Below are positions 10,492-19,402 of a stretch of 64,000 bases of DNA, piece after piece. Every line of letters begins with the position of its first letter. Position 1 is the first letter of the stretch. Both the position numbers and the translations under genes were made by a program. The notes beneath the pieces are model-generated. The model was not told the origin of the DNA and ran no database searches. It saw only the letters and a list, made by a program, of their open reading frames with translations. Source of the stretch: an uncultured Muribaculaceae bacterium (GTDB lineage Bacteria; Bacteroidota; Bacteroidia; Bacteroidales; Muribaculaceae); assembly GCA_947381945.1 (NCBI GenBank), contig CANCXM010000009.1, positions 28,430-92,429 of the forward strand, read 5' to 3'.

Positions 10492-11670
10492 ATGGTGACG
10501 ATGAAACGAAACATATTCACATCCCTACTCCTGGCCATCGTGGCCATCCTGCTCCCCCTCGGGGCGGCGGCTTCCGAAAGCCATCCCGCCGATTCGACCG
10601 AGGAGAAGAGCGGTGCGGTCGATGCGCAGGGAATCATCTTCGAGCACCTCGGCGACCGCTACGGTTGGGAAGTGCCTTTCAATCACCATAAGTCCATCCC
10701 CCTCCCTGTCATTGTCTGGGGTTCCGACGGCCTTCATGTGTTCTCATCGGCCCGTGTCGAGCATGGTGCGACCTACCGCGACGGCAATGCCGAATTCAAG
10801 GTGGCCGGCAAGGACAGTCCCTACAAGGGCAAGGTAGTCGAGATTATCGACGGCAAGGAGGTGAAACCGACCATCGACATCTCCATCACCAAGAATGTCT
10901 GCGGTGTGTTCATCGCCGTGCTTCTCGTGATATGGGCCATCATGTCGGTTGCCCGCTGGCACCGCACCCAGGGCATGAAGGGTCCGCGCAAGATGACCGG
11001 AGCGGTCGAATTCGTGATTCTCTTCATCTACGACGGTGTCATCAAGCCAACACTCAAGGACAAGGCCAACAAGTTTGCGCCCTATCTCCTGACGGTGTTC
11101 TTCTTCATCCTCGTGATGAACCTCCTGGGCCTCATCGTGATTTTCCCCGGTGGCGCGAACCTCACAGGCAACATTGCCGTGACCCTCGTCCTCGCCATCA
11201 TCACCTTCCTTATCACCAACATCTTCGCAACGAAGCACTATTGGAAGGAAATCTTCAATCCCGATGTGCCCTGGTGGCTGAAATGGCCCCTCCCCATCAT
11301 GCCGGTCATCGAAATCTTCGGTATCTTCACCAAGCCCGCGGCCCTCACGGTCCGTCTGTTCGCCAACATGATGGGTGGCCACATGATTGTCATCGTGCTC
11401 ACGCTCCTCATCTTCATCTTCGCGGCGATGGGTCCGGCGGTGACAGGCGCGACGGCAGTCGTCAGCATCATCTTCTCGGTGTTCATGCTCCTGATTGACG
11501 TTCTTGTCAGCTTCATCCAGGCCTACGTATTCACCATGCTCTCGACCCTCTTCATCGCCCTCGGACAGGAAGACGGCCACGGCGAGCACAAGAAGGATGA
11601 AGCCCACGGCCACGACGCAGCCGCAACTCCCGCCGAGGCTCCGAAAGCCCCGGCAACCAACCCTGCATAA
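10492..11670 (+). CDS. atpB: ATP synthase Fo subunit a (AtpB)
   Basis: A 392-residue subunit a that forms the proton half-channels. The essential arginine lies in ALTVRLFANMMGGHM, and the final helices match the family. Unlike the roughly 270-residue proteobacterial protein it has an N-terminal extension of about 130 residues, with a signal-peptide-like start (MKRNIFTSLLLAIVAILLPLGAAA) quoted here only to MKRNIFTSLLL, and a histidine- and alanine-rich tail (GHGEHKKDEAHGHD). ATG at 10501 is an equally good start. Both extensions are common in Bacteroidetes AtpB. Confidence 0.93.
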   Translation: MVTMKRNIFTSLLLAIVAILLPLGAAASESHPADSTEEKSGAVDAQGIIFEHLGDRYGWEVPFNHHKSIPLPVIVWGSDGLHVFSSARVEHGATYRDGNAEFKVAGKDSPYKGKVVEIIDGKEVKPTIDISITKNVCGVFIAVLLVIWAIMSVARWHRTQGMKGPRKMTGAVEFVILFIYDGVIKPTLKDKANKFAPYLLTVFFFILVMNLLGLIVIFPGGANLTGNIAVTLVLAIITFLITNIFATKHYWKEIFNPDVPWWLKWPLPIMPVIEIFGIFTKPAALTVRLFANMMGGHMIVIVLTLLIFIFAAMGPAVTGATAVVSIIFSVFMLLIDVLVSFIQAYVFTMLSTLFIALGQEDGHGEHKKDEAHGHDAAATPAEAPKAPATNPA

Positions 11671-11716
11671 CTTAAAAAAATATACTTACAAACAAACCCT
11701 TTAATCTCCCGCAATT

Positions 11717-11965
11717 ATGTTAGCAATGATTTTAGCAGCTATCGAAGGAACCCTCGGCATCGGCGTATGTATCGGTGCAGCAATCGCAGCAATTGGTGCC
11801 GGTATCGGCATCGGTAAAATCGGTGGCTCGGCCATGGAAGCTATCGCCCGTCAGCCCGAATCAACCGGCGACATCCGCAGTAACATGATCGTAATCGCCG
11901 CCCTTATCGAAGGTGTGGCCCTCTTTGCTGTCATCGTTTGTATCCTCGCAATGTTTGTGGGCTAA
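11717..11965 (+). CDS. atpE: ATP synthase Fo subunit c (AtpE)
   Basis: An 82-residue hairpin of two transmembrane helices that forms the rotor ring. The polar loop reads ARQPES, and the ion-binding glutamate is in AALIEGVALFA of helix 2. The residues that complete a sodium site in Ilyobacter-type rings (Gln in helix 1 and Ser after the Glu) are replaced by Ile and Gly, so proton coupling is the more likely inference. The gene lies 46 bp after atpB. Confidence 0.95.
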   Translation: MLAMILAAIEGTLGIGVCIGAAIAAIGAGIGIGKIGGSAMEAIARQPESTGDIRSNMIVIAALIEGVALFAVIVCILAMFVG

Positions 11966-11988
11966 TCCAAACTTCAATCATTTGAAAG

Positions 11989-12486
11989 ATGGAACTTTTC
12001 ACGCCTGATTTCGGTCTGGTATTCTGGATGTTCGTGTCATTCGCCATCCTCTTCTTCATTCTGTGGAAGTGGGGCTGGCCGGTGATCATGAAAGGAGTGT
12101 CTGACCGAGCCGACCTCATCGACAAAGGTGTGGAGTATGCTCAAAATGCCAAACAACAGCTTGACCATGCCCGCGAAGAGGCGGATAAATACATAGCCGA
12201 CGCACGTCGCCAGCAGGCCGACATGCTGCGCGAGGCCGACAGGATGAAATCACAAATCATCGACGAAGCCCGCAGCGCCGCACAGTCAGAGGCCAAGAAG
12301 GTGATGGACGCCGCCAAAGTGTCTATCGAACAGGAACGCAAACAAGCCGAGCAGCAGTTCCGCAACGAAGTCTCATCCTTCGCTCTCGACATCGCCCAGA
12401 AGGTGGTGCGCAACCAGATGAAGGACGAGAAAGCTCAGGAACAGCTCGTCAGCTCCCTGCTCGACGAGATGGAGAAACAGAATTGA
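11989..12486 (+). CDS. atpF: ATP synthase Fo subunit b (AtpF)
   Basis: A 165-residue peripheral-stalk subunit. One N-terminal transmembrane helix (residues about 7-26, FGLVFWMFVSFAILFFILW) precedes a long charged coiled coil rich in Ala, Lys, Glu and Gln, as expected for the stator. It lies 23 bp after atpE. A 10-bp hairpin without a T-run follows its stop codon. Confidence 0.93.
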   Translation: MELFTPDFGLVFWMFVSFAILFFILWKWGWPVIMKGVSDRADLIDKGVEYAQNAKQQLDHAREEADKYIADARRQQADMLREADRMKSQIIDEARSAAQSEAKKVMDAAKVSIEQERKQAEQQFRNEVSSFALDIAQKVVRNQMKDEKAQEQLVSSLLDEMEKQN

Positions 12487-12497
12487 TCCTTCCCCCT

Positions 12498-12526
12498 GCG
12501 TCTCCGGCACTCCGGTCCGGAGACGC
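12498..12526 (+). other. intra-operon RNA hairpin between atpF and atpH
   Basis: A perfect 10-bp stem (GCGTCTCCGG with its complement at 12517-12526) and a 9-base loop lie in the largest gap of the atp cluster (133 bp). There is no T-run, so this is probably a processing or stability element rather than a terminator. Its role is inference. Confidence 0.5.
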
Positions 12527-12619
12527 GGCGGAAATCATTCCCGGTCTGACTCTTCGACTCGACATTAAATTAACCCTCATTTAAGATTACTCATCCTCTA
12601 AGGCTCTCATCTCCACGCA

Positions 12620-13165
12620 ATGAACCAAGGTCTCATCCCCAGCCGCTACGCCAAGGCTCTTTTCGAGTATGCCTCCGAAAAGGGCGCCGATGCGCGCATC
12701 TACGAGCTAATGCATACGCTCGACAACTCCTTTGTCGCCGAGCCGTCGCTCCAGCAGGCCGTGGCCAATCCCTTCATCCCCGCACCCGACAAGGTGAAAC
12801 TTCTCACCTCCGCCGCCGGTGCGACAGCCAAGGATGAAGTCTATGCGCGCTTTCTGCAGCTCCTGACCGAGAACAACCGTCTCGACGCTGCCCGCGACAT
12901 AGCACTCGCCTATATGAAAATCTACCGTAGCGAGCACCGCATCTACCTTGTGACCGTCACATCGGCCGCTCCCATGGGTGCAGCTGAGGAGGATCGTCTG
13001 AAAGCGCTCATCGAGCGCCACCTCAACGGCGGAACGATGGAATATCACCATCGCGTCGACCCTGATCTCATCGGTGGCTTCACTGTCACAATCAACAACG
13101 AGAAGCTCGACGCTTCCGTGGCCGATGAGCTCAAGCAATTGCGTATAAAACTTTTAAGCAACTAA
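12620..13165 (+). CDS. atpH: ATP synthase F1 subunit delta (AtpH)
   Basis: A 181-residue stator subunit that joins F1 to the peripheral stalk. The N-terminal helical domain begins [15 protein letters not shown], a family signature, and the C-terminal part has [21 protein letters not shown], matching the conserved delta motif (quoted in part: [10 protein letters not shown]). Length is normal. The gene sits between atpF and atpA as in most bacteria. Confidence 0.93.
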   Translation: MNQGLIPSRYAKALFEYASEKGADARIYELMHTLDNSFVAEPSLQQAVANPFIPAPDKVKLLTSAAGATAKDEVYARFLQLLTENNRLDAARDIALAYMKIYRSEHRIYLVTVTSAAPMGAAEEDRLKALIERHLNGGTMEYHHRVDPDLIGGFTVTINNEKLDASVADELKQLRIKLLSN

Positions 13166-13190
13166 CCATTTTCACACCCCATATATTACA

Positions 13191-14762
13191 ATGATTAACC
13201 CAAGCGAGATTTCTCAGGTATTAAAACAGCAACTGGAGAATATCAACTCCAAAGTATCCTTCGAGGAGACCGGAGTTGTCCTTGAAGTCGGCGACGGTGT
13301 GGCCCGTGTCTACGGCCTCGACAATGTCTGCGCGAACGAGCTTGTAGAATTCGAAAACGGAGTGAAAGGTGTGGCCCTCAACCTGGAGGAGAGCAACGTA
13401 GGTGTCATCCTGCTCAATAATGTTAATGCCGTTACGGAAAACATGACCGTGAAGCGCACCGGCGAGATTGCCTCCATCCACGTTGGCGACGGTGTCTTCG
13501 GCCGTGTCATCAACGTTCTCGGCGAGCCCATCGACGGTCGCGGTCCCATCCAGGGCGACCTTCTCCCCATGCCCCTTGAGCGCAAGGCTCCGGGCGTAAT
13601 CTTCCGTCAGCCCGTGAAGCAGCCGCTTCAGACCGGTCTCAAGGCCATCGACTCCATGGTGCCCATAGGCCGCGGTCAGCGCGAGCTCATCATCGGTGAC
13701 CGCCAGATTGGCAAGACAGCCATCGCAATCGACACCATCATCAACCAGCGTGCCAACTTCGAGGCCGGAAAGCCTGTCTACTGTATATATGTGGCCATTG
13801 GCCAGAAAGCATCATCGGTTGCCTCCACCGTCGAGACCCTCCGCCAGCATGGCGCCCTCGACTATACAGTGGTCGTAGCCGCAACCGCCGCCGACTCCGC
13901 TTCGATGCGTTACTACGCTCCCTTTGCCGGAGTTGCAATCGGCGAATTCATCCGCGACACAGGCCGCGACGCCCTCATCGTCTACGATGACCTCTCGAAG
14001 CAGGCCGTGGCCTACCGTGAGATCTCACTCGTGCTCAAGCGTCCTTCGGGCCGCGAGGCATATCCGGGCGACATCTTCTATCTCCACAGCCGTCTGCTTG
14101 AACGTGCTGCTAAAATCATCGACAACCAGCAGGTGGCCGAGAATATGAACGACCTCCCCGAGTCGCTCAAAGGCAAGGTGAAGGGTGGAGGTTCGCTCAC
14201 CGCCCTTCCTATCATCGAGACTCAGGCAGGCGACGTGTCGGCCTACATCCCGACCAACGTTATCTCCATCACCGACGGTCAGATCTTCCTTGAGACCGCC
14301 CTCTTCAACCGTGGTATCCGTCCCGCCATCAACGTGGGTATCTCCGTATCGCGTGTGGGTGGTAACGCTCAGATCAAGTCAATGAAGAAGGTGGCAGGTA
14401 CGCTGAAGATTGACCAGGCACAGTTCCGCGAGCTCGAATCGTTCACCAAGTTCGGTGGCGACATCGACCCCGTGACCGCCCGCGTCATCGACAAGGGCCG
14501 CAAGAACGAACGCCTCCTCATCCAGCCCCAGTACTCCCCGATGAAGGTCGAGGACGAGGTCGCAGTCATCTTCTGCGGTACAAAGGGATTGCTTGAGAAT
14601 GTGCCTCTCGACAAGGTGGCCGAGTTTGAGAAAAACTTCCTCCAGCTCGTCAGCACCAAGTATCCAGAGGTCATGGAGGCTATCCGCGCCGGAAAGCTCG
14701 ACGACGACGTCACTTCAAAGCTCACCGCCGCAGCCGCCGAAATCTCAGGCTCCTATAAATAA
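13191..14762 (+). CDS. atpA: ATP synthase F1 subunit alpha (AtpA)
   Basis: A 523-residue non-catalytic nucleotide-binding subunit of F1. The P-loop GDRQIGKT is at residues 169-176, followed by [12 protein letters not shown], and the C-terminal half has the family signature around [14 protein letters not shown]. Alpha alternates with beta in the F1 hexamer and contributes the arginine finger. The gene starts 25 bp after atpH. Confidence 0.97.
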   Translation: MINPSEISQVLKQQLENINSKVSFEETGVVLEVGDGVARVYGLDNVCANELVEFENGVKGVALNLEESNVGVILLNNVNAVTENMTVKRTGEIASIHVGDGVFGRVINVLGEPIDGRGPIQGDLLPMPLERKAPGVIFRQPVKQPLQTGLKAIDSMVPIGRGQRELIIGDRQIGKTAIAIDTIINQRANFEAGKPVYCIYVAIGQKASSVASTVETLRQHGALDYTVVVAATAADSASMRYYAPFAGVAIGEFIRDTGRDALIVYDDLSKQAVAYREISLVLKRPSGREAYPGDIFYLHSRLLERAAKIIDNQQVAENMNDLPESLKGKVKGGGSLTALPIIETQAGDVSAYIPTNVISITDGQIFLETALFNRGIRPAINVGISVSRVGGNAQIKSMKKVAGTLKIDQAQFRELESFTKFGGDIDPVTARVIDKGRKNERLLIQPQYSPMKVEDEVAVIFCGTKGLLENVPLDKVAEFEKNFLQLVSTKYPEVMEAIRAGKLDDDVTSKLTAAAAEISGSYK

Positions 14763-14815
14763 AGAATCAACTCCTCAATCAACGCATATAACCCCACTGA
14801 CAGTCAGATACCACT

Positions 14816-15703
14816 ATGGCTACACTTCGCGAACTTAAAGGACGCATCGGCTCCGTGGCTTCGAGTGAGAAAATCACCGGTGCCATGAAGATGATTTCCT
14901 CGGCCAAAATGCACCGCGCCGAGTCTGATCTGCGCCGTCTGCTGCCTTTCCGACAGCAGATAGAGAATATCATCGGCAATCTCCTTTCGGCAGATGCTGA
15001 GTTCTCGTCACCCCTCACGGACGAACGCGAGGTCAATTCAATCGCCGTCATGGTGCTCGGTTCTGACGACGGTCTCTGCGGTGCCTACAACATCAACATC
15101 TTCAAGGAACTGCTCGCCACCGTCAAGGCTTACCGCGGGAAGTTCGGCGCTTCGGTCAGGATTACTGTCCTCCCCGTCGGCGCAAAGATGGTGAAGGCGA
15201 CAAGCCGCATGGCCCTCCCCGGAGTCAAGGTAGAGGTTCCGGCCGGTGTCGATTCCAAATCCAACGGCGAGGCCGTCAAGGCCCTCACACGCCGTCTGGA
15301 GGAGCGCTTCATCGCCGGTGATTTTGACCGTGTGGAGCTTCTCTACATGAATTTCCAGTCAGTGAGCCGTCAGCGCGTCAAGTGCGATCCGCTTCTCCCG
15401 GTAAGTCCATCGATGTTTGCGGCCGAGGGTGTCAAGGCATCCTGCCGTCCCTACATCTTCGAGCCGGATGCCGCCACGATTTTCGTTTCGGTCCTCCCGA
15501 TGTTCCTCCTCGCTGTGATGCAGGAGGTCTTCACCGAGAACCGTGCCTCCGAGCAGGCTGCGCGAATCATGGCCATGCAGAGCGCCAACGACAATGCGAA
15601 GAAACTCCTCGAGCAACTGCGTCTCGAATACAACAAGCTGCGCCAGCAGAGCATCACGACCGAACTCCTCGACATTGTCGGCGGTCAGGTCAAGAACGAT
15701 TGA
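14816..15703 (+). CDS. atpG: ATP synthase F1 subunit gamma (AtpG)
   Basis: A 295-residue central-shaft subunit. The N-terminal helix MATLRELKGRIGSVASSEKI and the C-terminal NRASEQAARIMAMQSANDNA (family signature with the conserved MQSA) form the antiparallel coiled coil that rotates inside the alpha3beta3 ring. It closes the atp cluster; nuoI begins 66 bp downstream with no recognisable terminator between them. Confidence 0.95.
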   Translation: MATLRELKGRIGSVASSEKITGAMKMISSAKMHRAESDLRRLLPFRQQIENIIGNLLSADAEFSSPLTDEREVNSIAVMVLGSDDGLCGAYNINIFKELLATVKAYRGKFGASVRITVLPVGAKMVKATSRMALPGVKVEVPAGVDSKSNGEAVKALTRRLEERFIAGDFDRVELLYMNFQSVSRQRVKCDPLLPVSPSMFAAEGVKASCRPYIFEPDAATIFVSVLPMFLLAVMQEVFTENRASEQAARIMAMQSANDNAKKLLEQLRLEYNKLRQQSITTELLDIVGGQVKND

Positions 15704-15769
15704 TCCCGACCACCGTCACAGTCACCATCCATACAGAATTATAATAGCATATACAGATAATAAACCGAC

Positions 15770-16540
15770 ATGGGAAGTGTAAAAGAGTATTTCTCAAATC
15801 TTGGCTCCGGCATTGCAAGCCTTATTAAAGGTATGCAGGTGACCGGTAAGGAATTTGTCACCCCCAAAATTACCGAAGAGTATCCCGACAACCGCGACAA
15901 TCTCCCCGTTGCCGACCGCTTCAGGGCTGTCCTGACCCTCAAATATGACGATCAGGGCGACCATAAGTGTATCGCCTGCGGAACTTGCGAGCGCGTTTGT
16001 CCCAACAACACCATCTCTCTCGGTATCAACACCGTCGAGACATGGGACGGTAAGAAGAAAAAGAAGCTTGACAAGTACATGTATGACCTCGGAAGCTGCA
16101 CATTCTGTCAGCTCTGTGTCACTAACTGTCCGACCGACGCTCTTGAGTTCAGCAATGACTTCGAGCAGGCCGTATTCACGCGTGGTAAACTCCTGAGGAA
16201 GCTCAACTATCTTCCTGAAAAAGAAGAGCCGCAGCCCACACCCGAGGAAATCGCCCGGATGAAGGCTGAGAAGGAGGCGAAGATTGCCGCCGCCAAGGCT
16301 GCCGCAGAGGCTAAGAAGGCTGCCGCCGCAGCTGCTGCCGGTGCCGCTCCCAAGGCTGCCGATGCCGCAGCTCCCGCCCCCAAGGCCGCTCCTGCTCCTG
16401 AGGCAAACGATGCCGCCGCCAAAGCTCTCGCAGCTGCAGCCGGTGACCCCGTGAAGGAAGCCAAAATCCGCGCGGCGCTCGAAAAAGCTGCCGCCCTCAA
16501 AGCACAGCGCGAGGCCGGAAAGGCCCCGGAAGCCAAATAA
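15770..16540 (+). CDS. nuoI: NADH-quinone oxidoreductase subunit I (NuoI) with Ala/Lys-rich tail
   Basis: A 256-residue ferredoxin-type subunit carrying the two [4Fe-4S] clusters N6a and N6b. Ligands are C67, C70, C73, C77 and C110, C113, C116, C120, in CIACGTCERVCP and CTFCQLCVTNCP. The core ends near residue 150. The last 100 residues are low-complexity alanine, lysine and proline (for example AAAAAAAGAAPKAADAAAPA), predicted helical or disordered and not part of the usual fold. Without NuoEFG, NuoI would be at the outer end of the peripheral arm, so the tail could take part in electron-donor contact; that is speculation. Confidence 0.93.
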   Translation: MGSVKEYFSNLGSGIASLIKGMQVTGKEFVTPKITEEYPDNRDNLPVADRFRAVLTLKYDDQGDHKCIACGTCERVCPNNTISLGINTVETWDGKKKKKLDKYMYDLGSCTFCQLCVTNCPTDALEFSNDFEQAVFTRGKLLRKLNYLPEKEEPQPTPEEIARMKAEKEAKIAAAKAAAEAKKAAAAAAAGAAPKAADAAAPAPKAAPAPEANDAAAKALAAAAGDPVKEAKIRAALEKAAALKAQREAGKAPEAK

Positions 16541-16567
16541 CAGCAAAATTAATTACTATCACAGTAT

Positions 16568-17083
16568 ATGGAATCAGTAGGAAGTACAATTTGTTACTGG
16601 ATAATCGCTCTCGCGATTGTCATCTTCTCGGTACTGACTGTCACCACGCGCAAGATCCTGCGCGCGGCCACATATCTGCTTTTCGTGCTTTTTGCCACCG
16701 CCGCCCTCTACTTCAAACTCGACTATGAGTTCCTCGGCGCTGTGCAGATCGCTGTCTATGCCGGTGGTATTGTGGTCCTCTTCGTGTTTGCAATCCTGCT
16801 TACCACGCATCCCGGTGACAACAGTGAACAGTTAGCTTCAAGAAAAAAACTCCTCGGTCTGGTGGGTGCGCTCTGCGCTGCCGGTGCCTGCGGCTGGGCT
16901 CTCTGCTCGCGCTGCGCCGACATCTTCACGTCGCTCCCCTCCATGTCCAACCCGACCATGCACCGCATCGGTGAGGCCATGCTCGGAACAGGCTATGAGC
17001 AGTATCTGCTCCCCTTCGAGGCAGTCAGTGTGTTGTTACTCGCATGTATAATCGGTGGCGTTGTCATCGCCCGTAAACGCTAA
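16568..17083 (+). CDS. nuoJ: NADH-quinone oxidoreductase subunit J (NuoJ)
   Basis: A 171-residue membrane subunit (ND6 homologue) with about five transmembrane helices. The conserved pi-bulge helix region reads FLGAVQIAVYAGGIVVLFVF (residues about 57-76), the clearest family signature. NuoJ links quinone chemistry to proton pumping. It is spaced 27 bp from nuoI and 14 bp from nuoK. Confidence 0.93.
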   Translation: MESVGSTICYWIIALAIVIFSVLTVTTRKILRAATYLLFVLFATAALYFKLDYEFLGAVQIAVYAGGIVVLFVFAILLTTHPGDNSEQLASRKKLLGLVGALCAAGACGWALCSRCADIFTSLPSMSNPTMHRIGEAMLGTGYEQYLLPFEAVSVLLLACIIGGVVIARKR

Positions 17084-17097
17084 TCACAATTCCCGCC

Positions 17098-17409
17098 ATG
17101 GATATTACTTTGATTTGGTATCTCGTCCCGTCACTCGTGATGTTTTGCTGCGGCGTCTACGGCTTCCTCACCCGTCGCAACATGATCGCCATGCTCGTAT
17201 CGCTTGAACTTATGCTCAACGCGGTCGACATCAACTTTGTGGTCTTCAACCGCTATCTTTTCCCAACCTCGATGGAGGGATGGATGTTCACGCTCTTCGG
17301 TATCGCCATCGCCGCAGCCGAGACAGCGCTTGCAATCGCCATCATCATCAACCTCTTCAGGGTCAGCAAAAACATTGACGTCCGCGACGCAACTAAAATG
17401 AAAAATTAA
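17098..17409 (+). CDS. nuoK: NADH-quinone oxidoreductase subunit K (NuoK)
   Basis: A 103-residue three-helix subunit (ND4L homologue). Two membrane glutamates essential in the family are visible in VSLELMLNAVDINF and AAAETALAIAI. Length is normal. It starts 14 bp after nuoJ and ends 9 bp before nuoL. Confidence 0.95.
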   Translation: MDITLIWYLVPSLVMFCCGVYGFLTRRNMIAMLVSLELMLNAVDINFVVFNRYLFPTSMEGWMFTLFGIAIAAAETALAIAIIINLFRVSKNIDVRDATKMKN

Positions 17410-17418
17410 TCACGCCCT

Positions 17419-19365
17419 ATGGATATTACAATACCTATTCTTATATTGGCAATACCCCTGTTCATGTTCCTTCTGCTGGGACTCGGGGGAGTCAAGATGA
17501 GTCACAAACTCGCCGGCACCCTTGGTTCGCTCGGCATGGGAACCGTGTTGGTCTTGTCCTATTACACGGCGTTCACCTATTACTTCTCAGGAAACCCCGA
17601 ATTCATTGACGGCACAACCCGTCTGCAGTATGTGGTCTTCAACCAGACCTGGTTGCAGTTCACTCCCAACCTCGCCATCAAGCTCGGTTTCCTTCTCGAC
17701 CCGATTTCTGCCCTGATGCTCATCGTCATCCCGACGATTTCATTCATGGTCCACATCTACTCGCTCGGCTACATGGAGGGTGAGAAAGGTTTCCAGCGCT
17801 ACTACGCTTTCCTTTCGCTCTTCAGCTTCTCGATGCTCGGTCTCGTTGTCGCAACCAACATTTTCCAGATGTACATCTTCTGGGAGCTCGTGGGTGCATC
17901 ATCGTTCCTCCTCATCGGTTTCTTCTACACCCTTCCCTCGGCCATCTCAGCTTGTAAGAAAGCATTCATCGTCACCCGTTTCGCCGACCTCGGCTTCCTC
18001 ATCGGTATCCTTATCCTGTCGTTCTACACTCAGCAGCTCGACTTCCTCCCGATGACCCAGAACCCGCAGGGCGTTCTCGCAAGCTTCGGCGGTGCGACCT
18101 TCATGGGTGCTTCGGTCCTCACTTGGGCCCTCGTGCTCATCTTCACCGGCGGTATGGGTAAATCAGCCATGCTTCCCCTCCACATCTGGCTTCCCGACGC
18201 GATGGAAGGCCCGACCCCTGTTTCGGCCCTCATCCACGCCGCTACCATGGTTGTGGCAGGTGTCTATCTCGTGGCCCGTCTTTTCCCGCTTTACATGCTT
18301 GAGGATGCAGCCCTGATGTTCATCACAGTTGTCGGTGCCGCCACAGCCTTCTATGCCGCTATGGTTGCCTGCGCGCAGATTGACATCAAGCGTATCCTTG
18401 CTTTCTCGACCATCTCGCAGATCGCCTTCATGATGGTGTCGCTCGGTGTGGCGGCTAAGGACAATGTCGCTATCCACGAAGGTCTCGGTTACATGGCTTC
18501 CATGTTCCACCTCTTCACCCACGCGATGTTCAAGGCCCTCCTCTTCCTCGGTGCAGGTGCGCTCATCCACGCCGTACACTCCAACAACTACACCGCAATG
18601 GGTGGCCTTCGCAAGTACATGCCCATCACCCACATCACCTTCCTCATCGGCTGTCTCGCCATCGCCGGTATTCCTCCTTTCGCAGGTTTCTTCTCGAAGG
18701 ACGAAATTCTTGCCGCTTGCTTCCACAACAACTGGTTCTGGGGTGCATGGATGATGATGGTCGCTGCAATGACCGCTTTCTATATGTTCCGTATGTACTT
18801 CCTCGTATTCTGGTGGAACAATCCTGACTACGCAAAGGAACATCACGGACATCTGCCCCACGACCCGGGCATTGCGATGTCATTCCCTCTGATTTTCCTC
18901 GCAATCGTCTCAACTGTCTGCGGTTTCATACCCTTCGGCAAGTTTGTGACATTCGACGGTCATGAATATATCATCCACCTCGATTGGGCAGTTGCCGGAT
19001 CAAGCATCGGTATCGCTCTCATCTCGATTTTCTTCGCGATGTGGCTCTACGCAAAGGAGAACGACAAGCCCCGCCGCATGGCCGACTCCTGCCGCTGGCT
19101 CTGGACCGCCGCTCACCGCCGCTTCTACTGGGATGAAATCTATCTCTTCATCACCCGCCGCATCATCTTCGACGGTATCTGCAAGCCTATCGCATGGTTT
19201 GACCGTCATGTCATCGACGGAACTATGGATGGCTTCGCCTACGTCACCAACAAGGCATCCGTCGCCATCAAGGGCTTCCAGAGCGGCAAGGTACAGATGT
19301 ATATCTGGTGGTATCTCATCGGTGCTGTCGTCCTTGGTCTAATCGTCGCAGTGTGTGTCCTCTGA
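17419..19365 (+). CDS. nuoL: NADH-quinone oxidoreductase subunit L (NuoL)
   Basis: A 648-residue antiporter-like subunit (ND5) at the far end of the membrane arm. Key features are FWELVGASSFLLIGFFY with the conserved glutamate of TM5, LPDAMEGPTPVSALIHAATM with the TM7-8 loop, and the K/H residues in KRILAFSTISQIAFMM. After the antiporter core it has the long lateral helix region ending in a final C-terminal helix near residue 630. The nuoM reading frame begins close to or within its end. Confidence 0.95.
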   Translation: MDITIPILILAIPLFMFLLLGLGGVKMSHKLAGTLGSLGMGTVLVLSYYTAFTYYFSGNPEFIDGTTRLQYVVFNQTWLQFTPNLAIKLGFLLDPISALMLIVIPTISFMVHIYSLGYMEGEKGFQRYYAFLSLFSFSMLGLVVATNIFQMYIFWELVGASSFLLIGFFYTLPSAISACKKAFIVTRFADLGFLIGILILSFYTQQLDFLPMTQNPQGVLASFGGATFMGASVLTWALVLIFTGGMGKSAMLPLHIWLPDAMEGPTPVSALIHAATMVVAGVYLVARLFPLYMLEDAALMFITVVGAATAFYAAMVACAQIDIKRILAFSTISQIAFMMVSLGVAAKDNVAIHEGLGYMASMFHLFTHAMFKALLFLGAGALIHAVHSNNYTAMGGLRKYMPITHITFLIGCLAIAGIPPFAGFFSKDEILAACFHNNWFWGAWMMMVAAMTAFYMFRMYFLVFWWNNPDYAKEHHGHLPHDPGIAMSFPLIFLAIVSTVCGFIPFGKFVTFDGHEYIIHLDWAVAGSSIGIALISIFFAMWLYAKENDKPRRMADSCRWLWTAAHRRFYWDEIYLFITRRIIFDGICKPIAWFDRHVIDGTMDGFAYVTNKASVAIKGFQSGKVQMYIWWYLIGAVVLGLIVAVCVL

Positions 19366-19402
19366 AACTGTCAATCAAGTAGCTGAAATTTATAGTAACG
19401 AT

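Noticed and set aside
19355..19402. GTG start for nuoM within nuoL
   Set aside because: The added 16 residues are polar and precede the first membrane helix; ATG 19403 is better placed.
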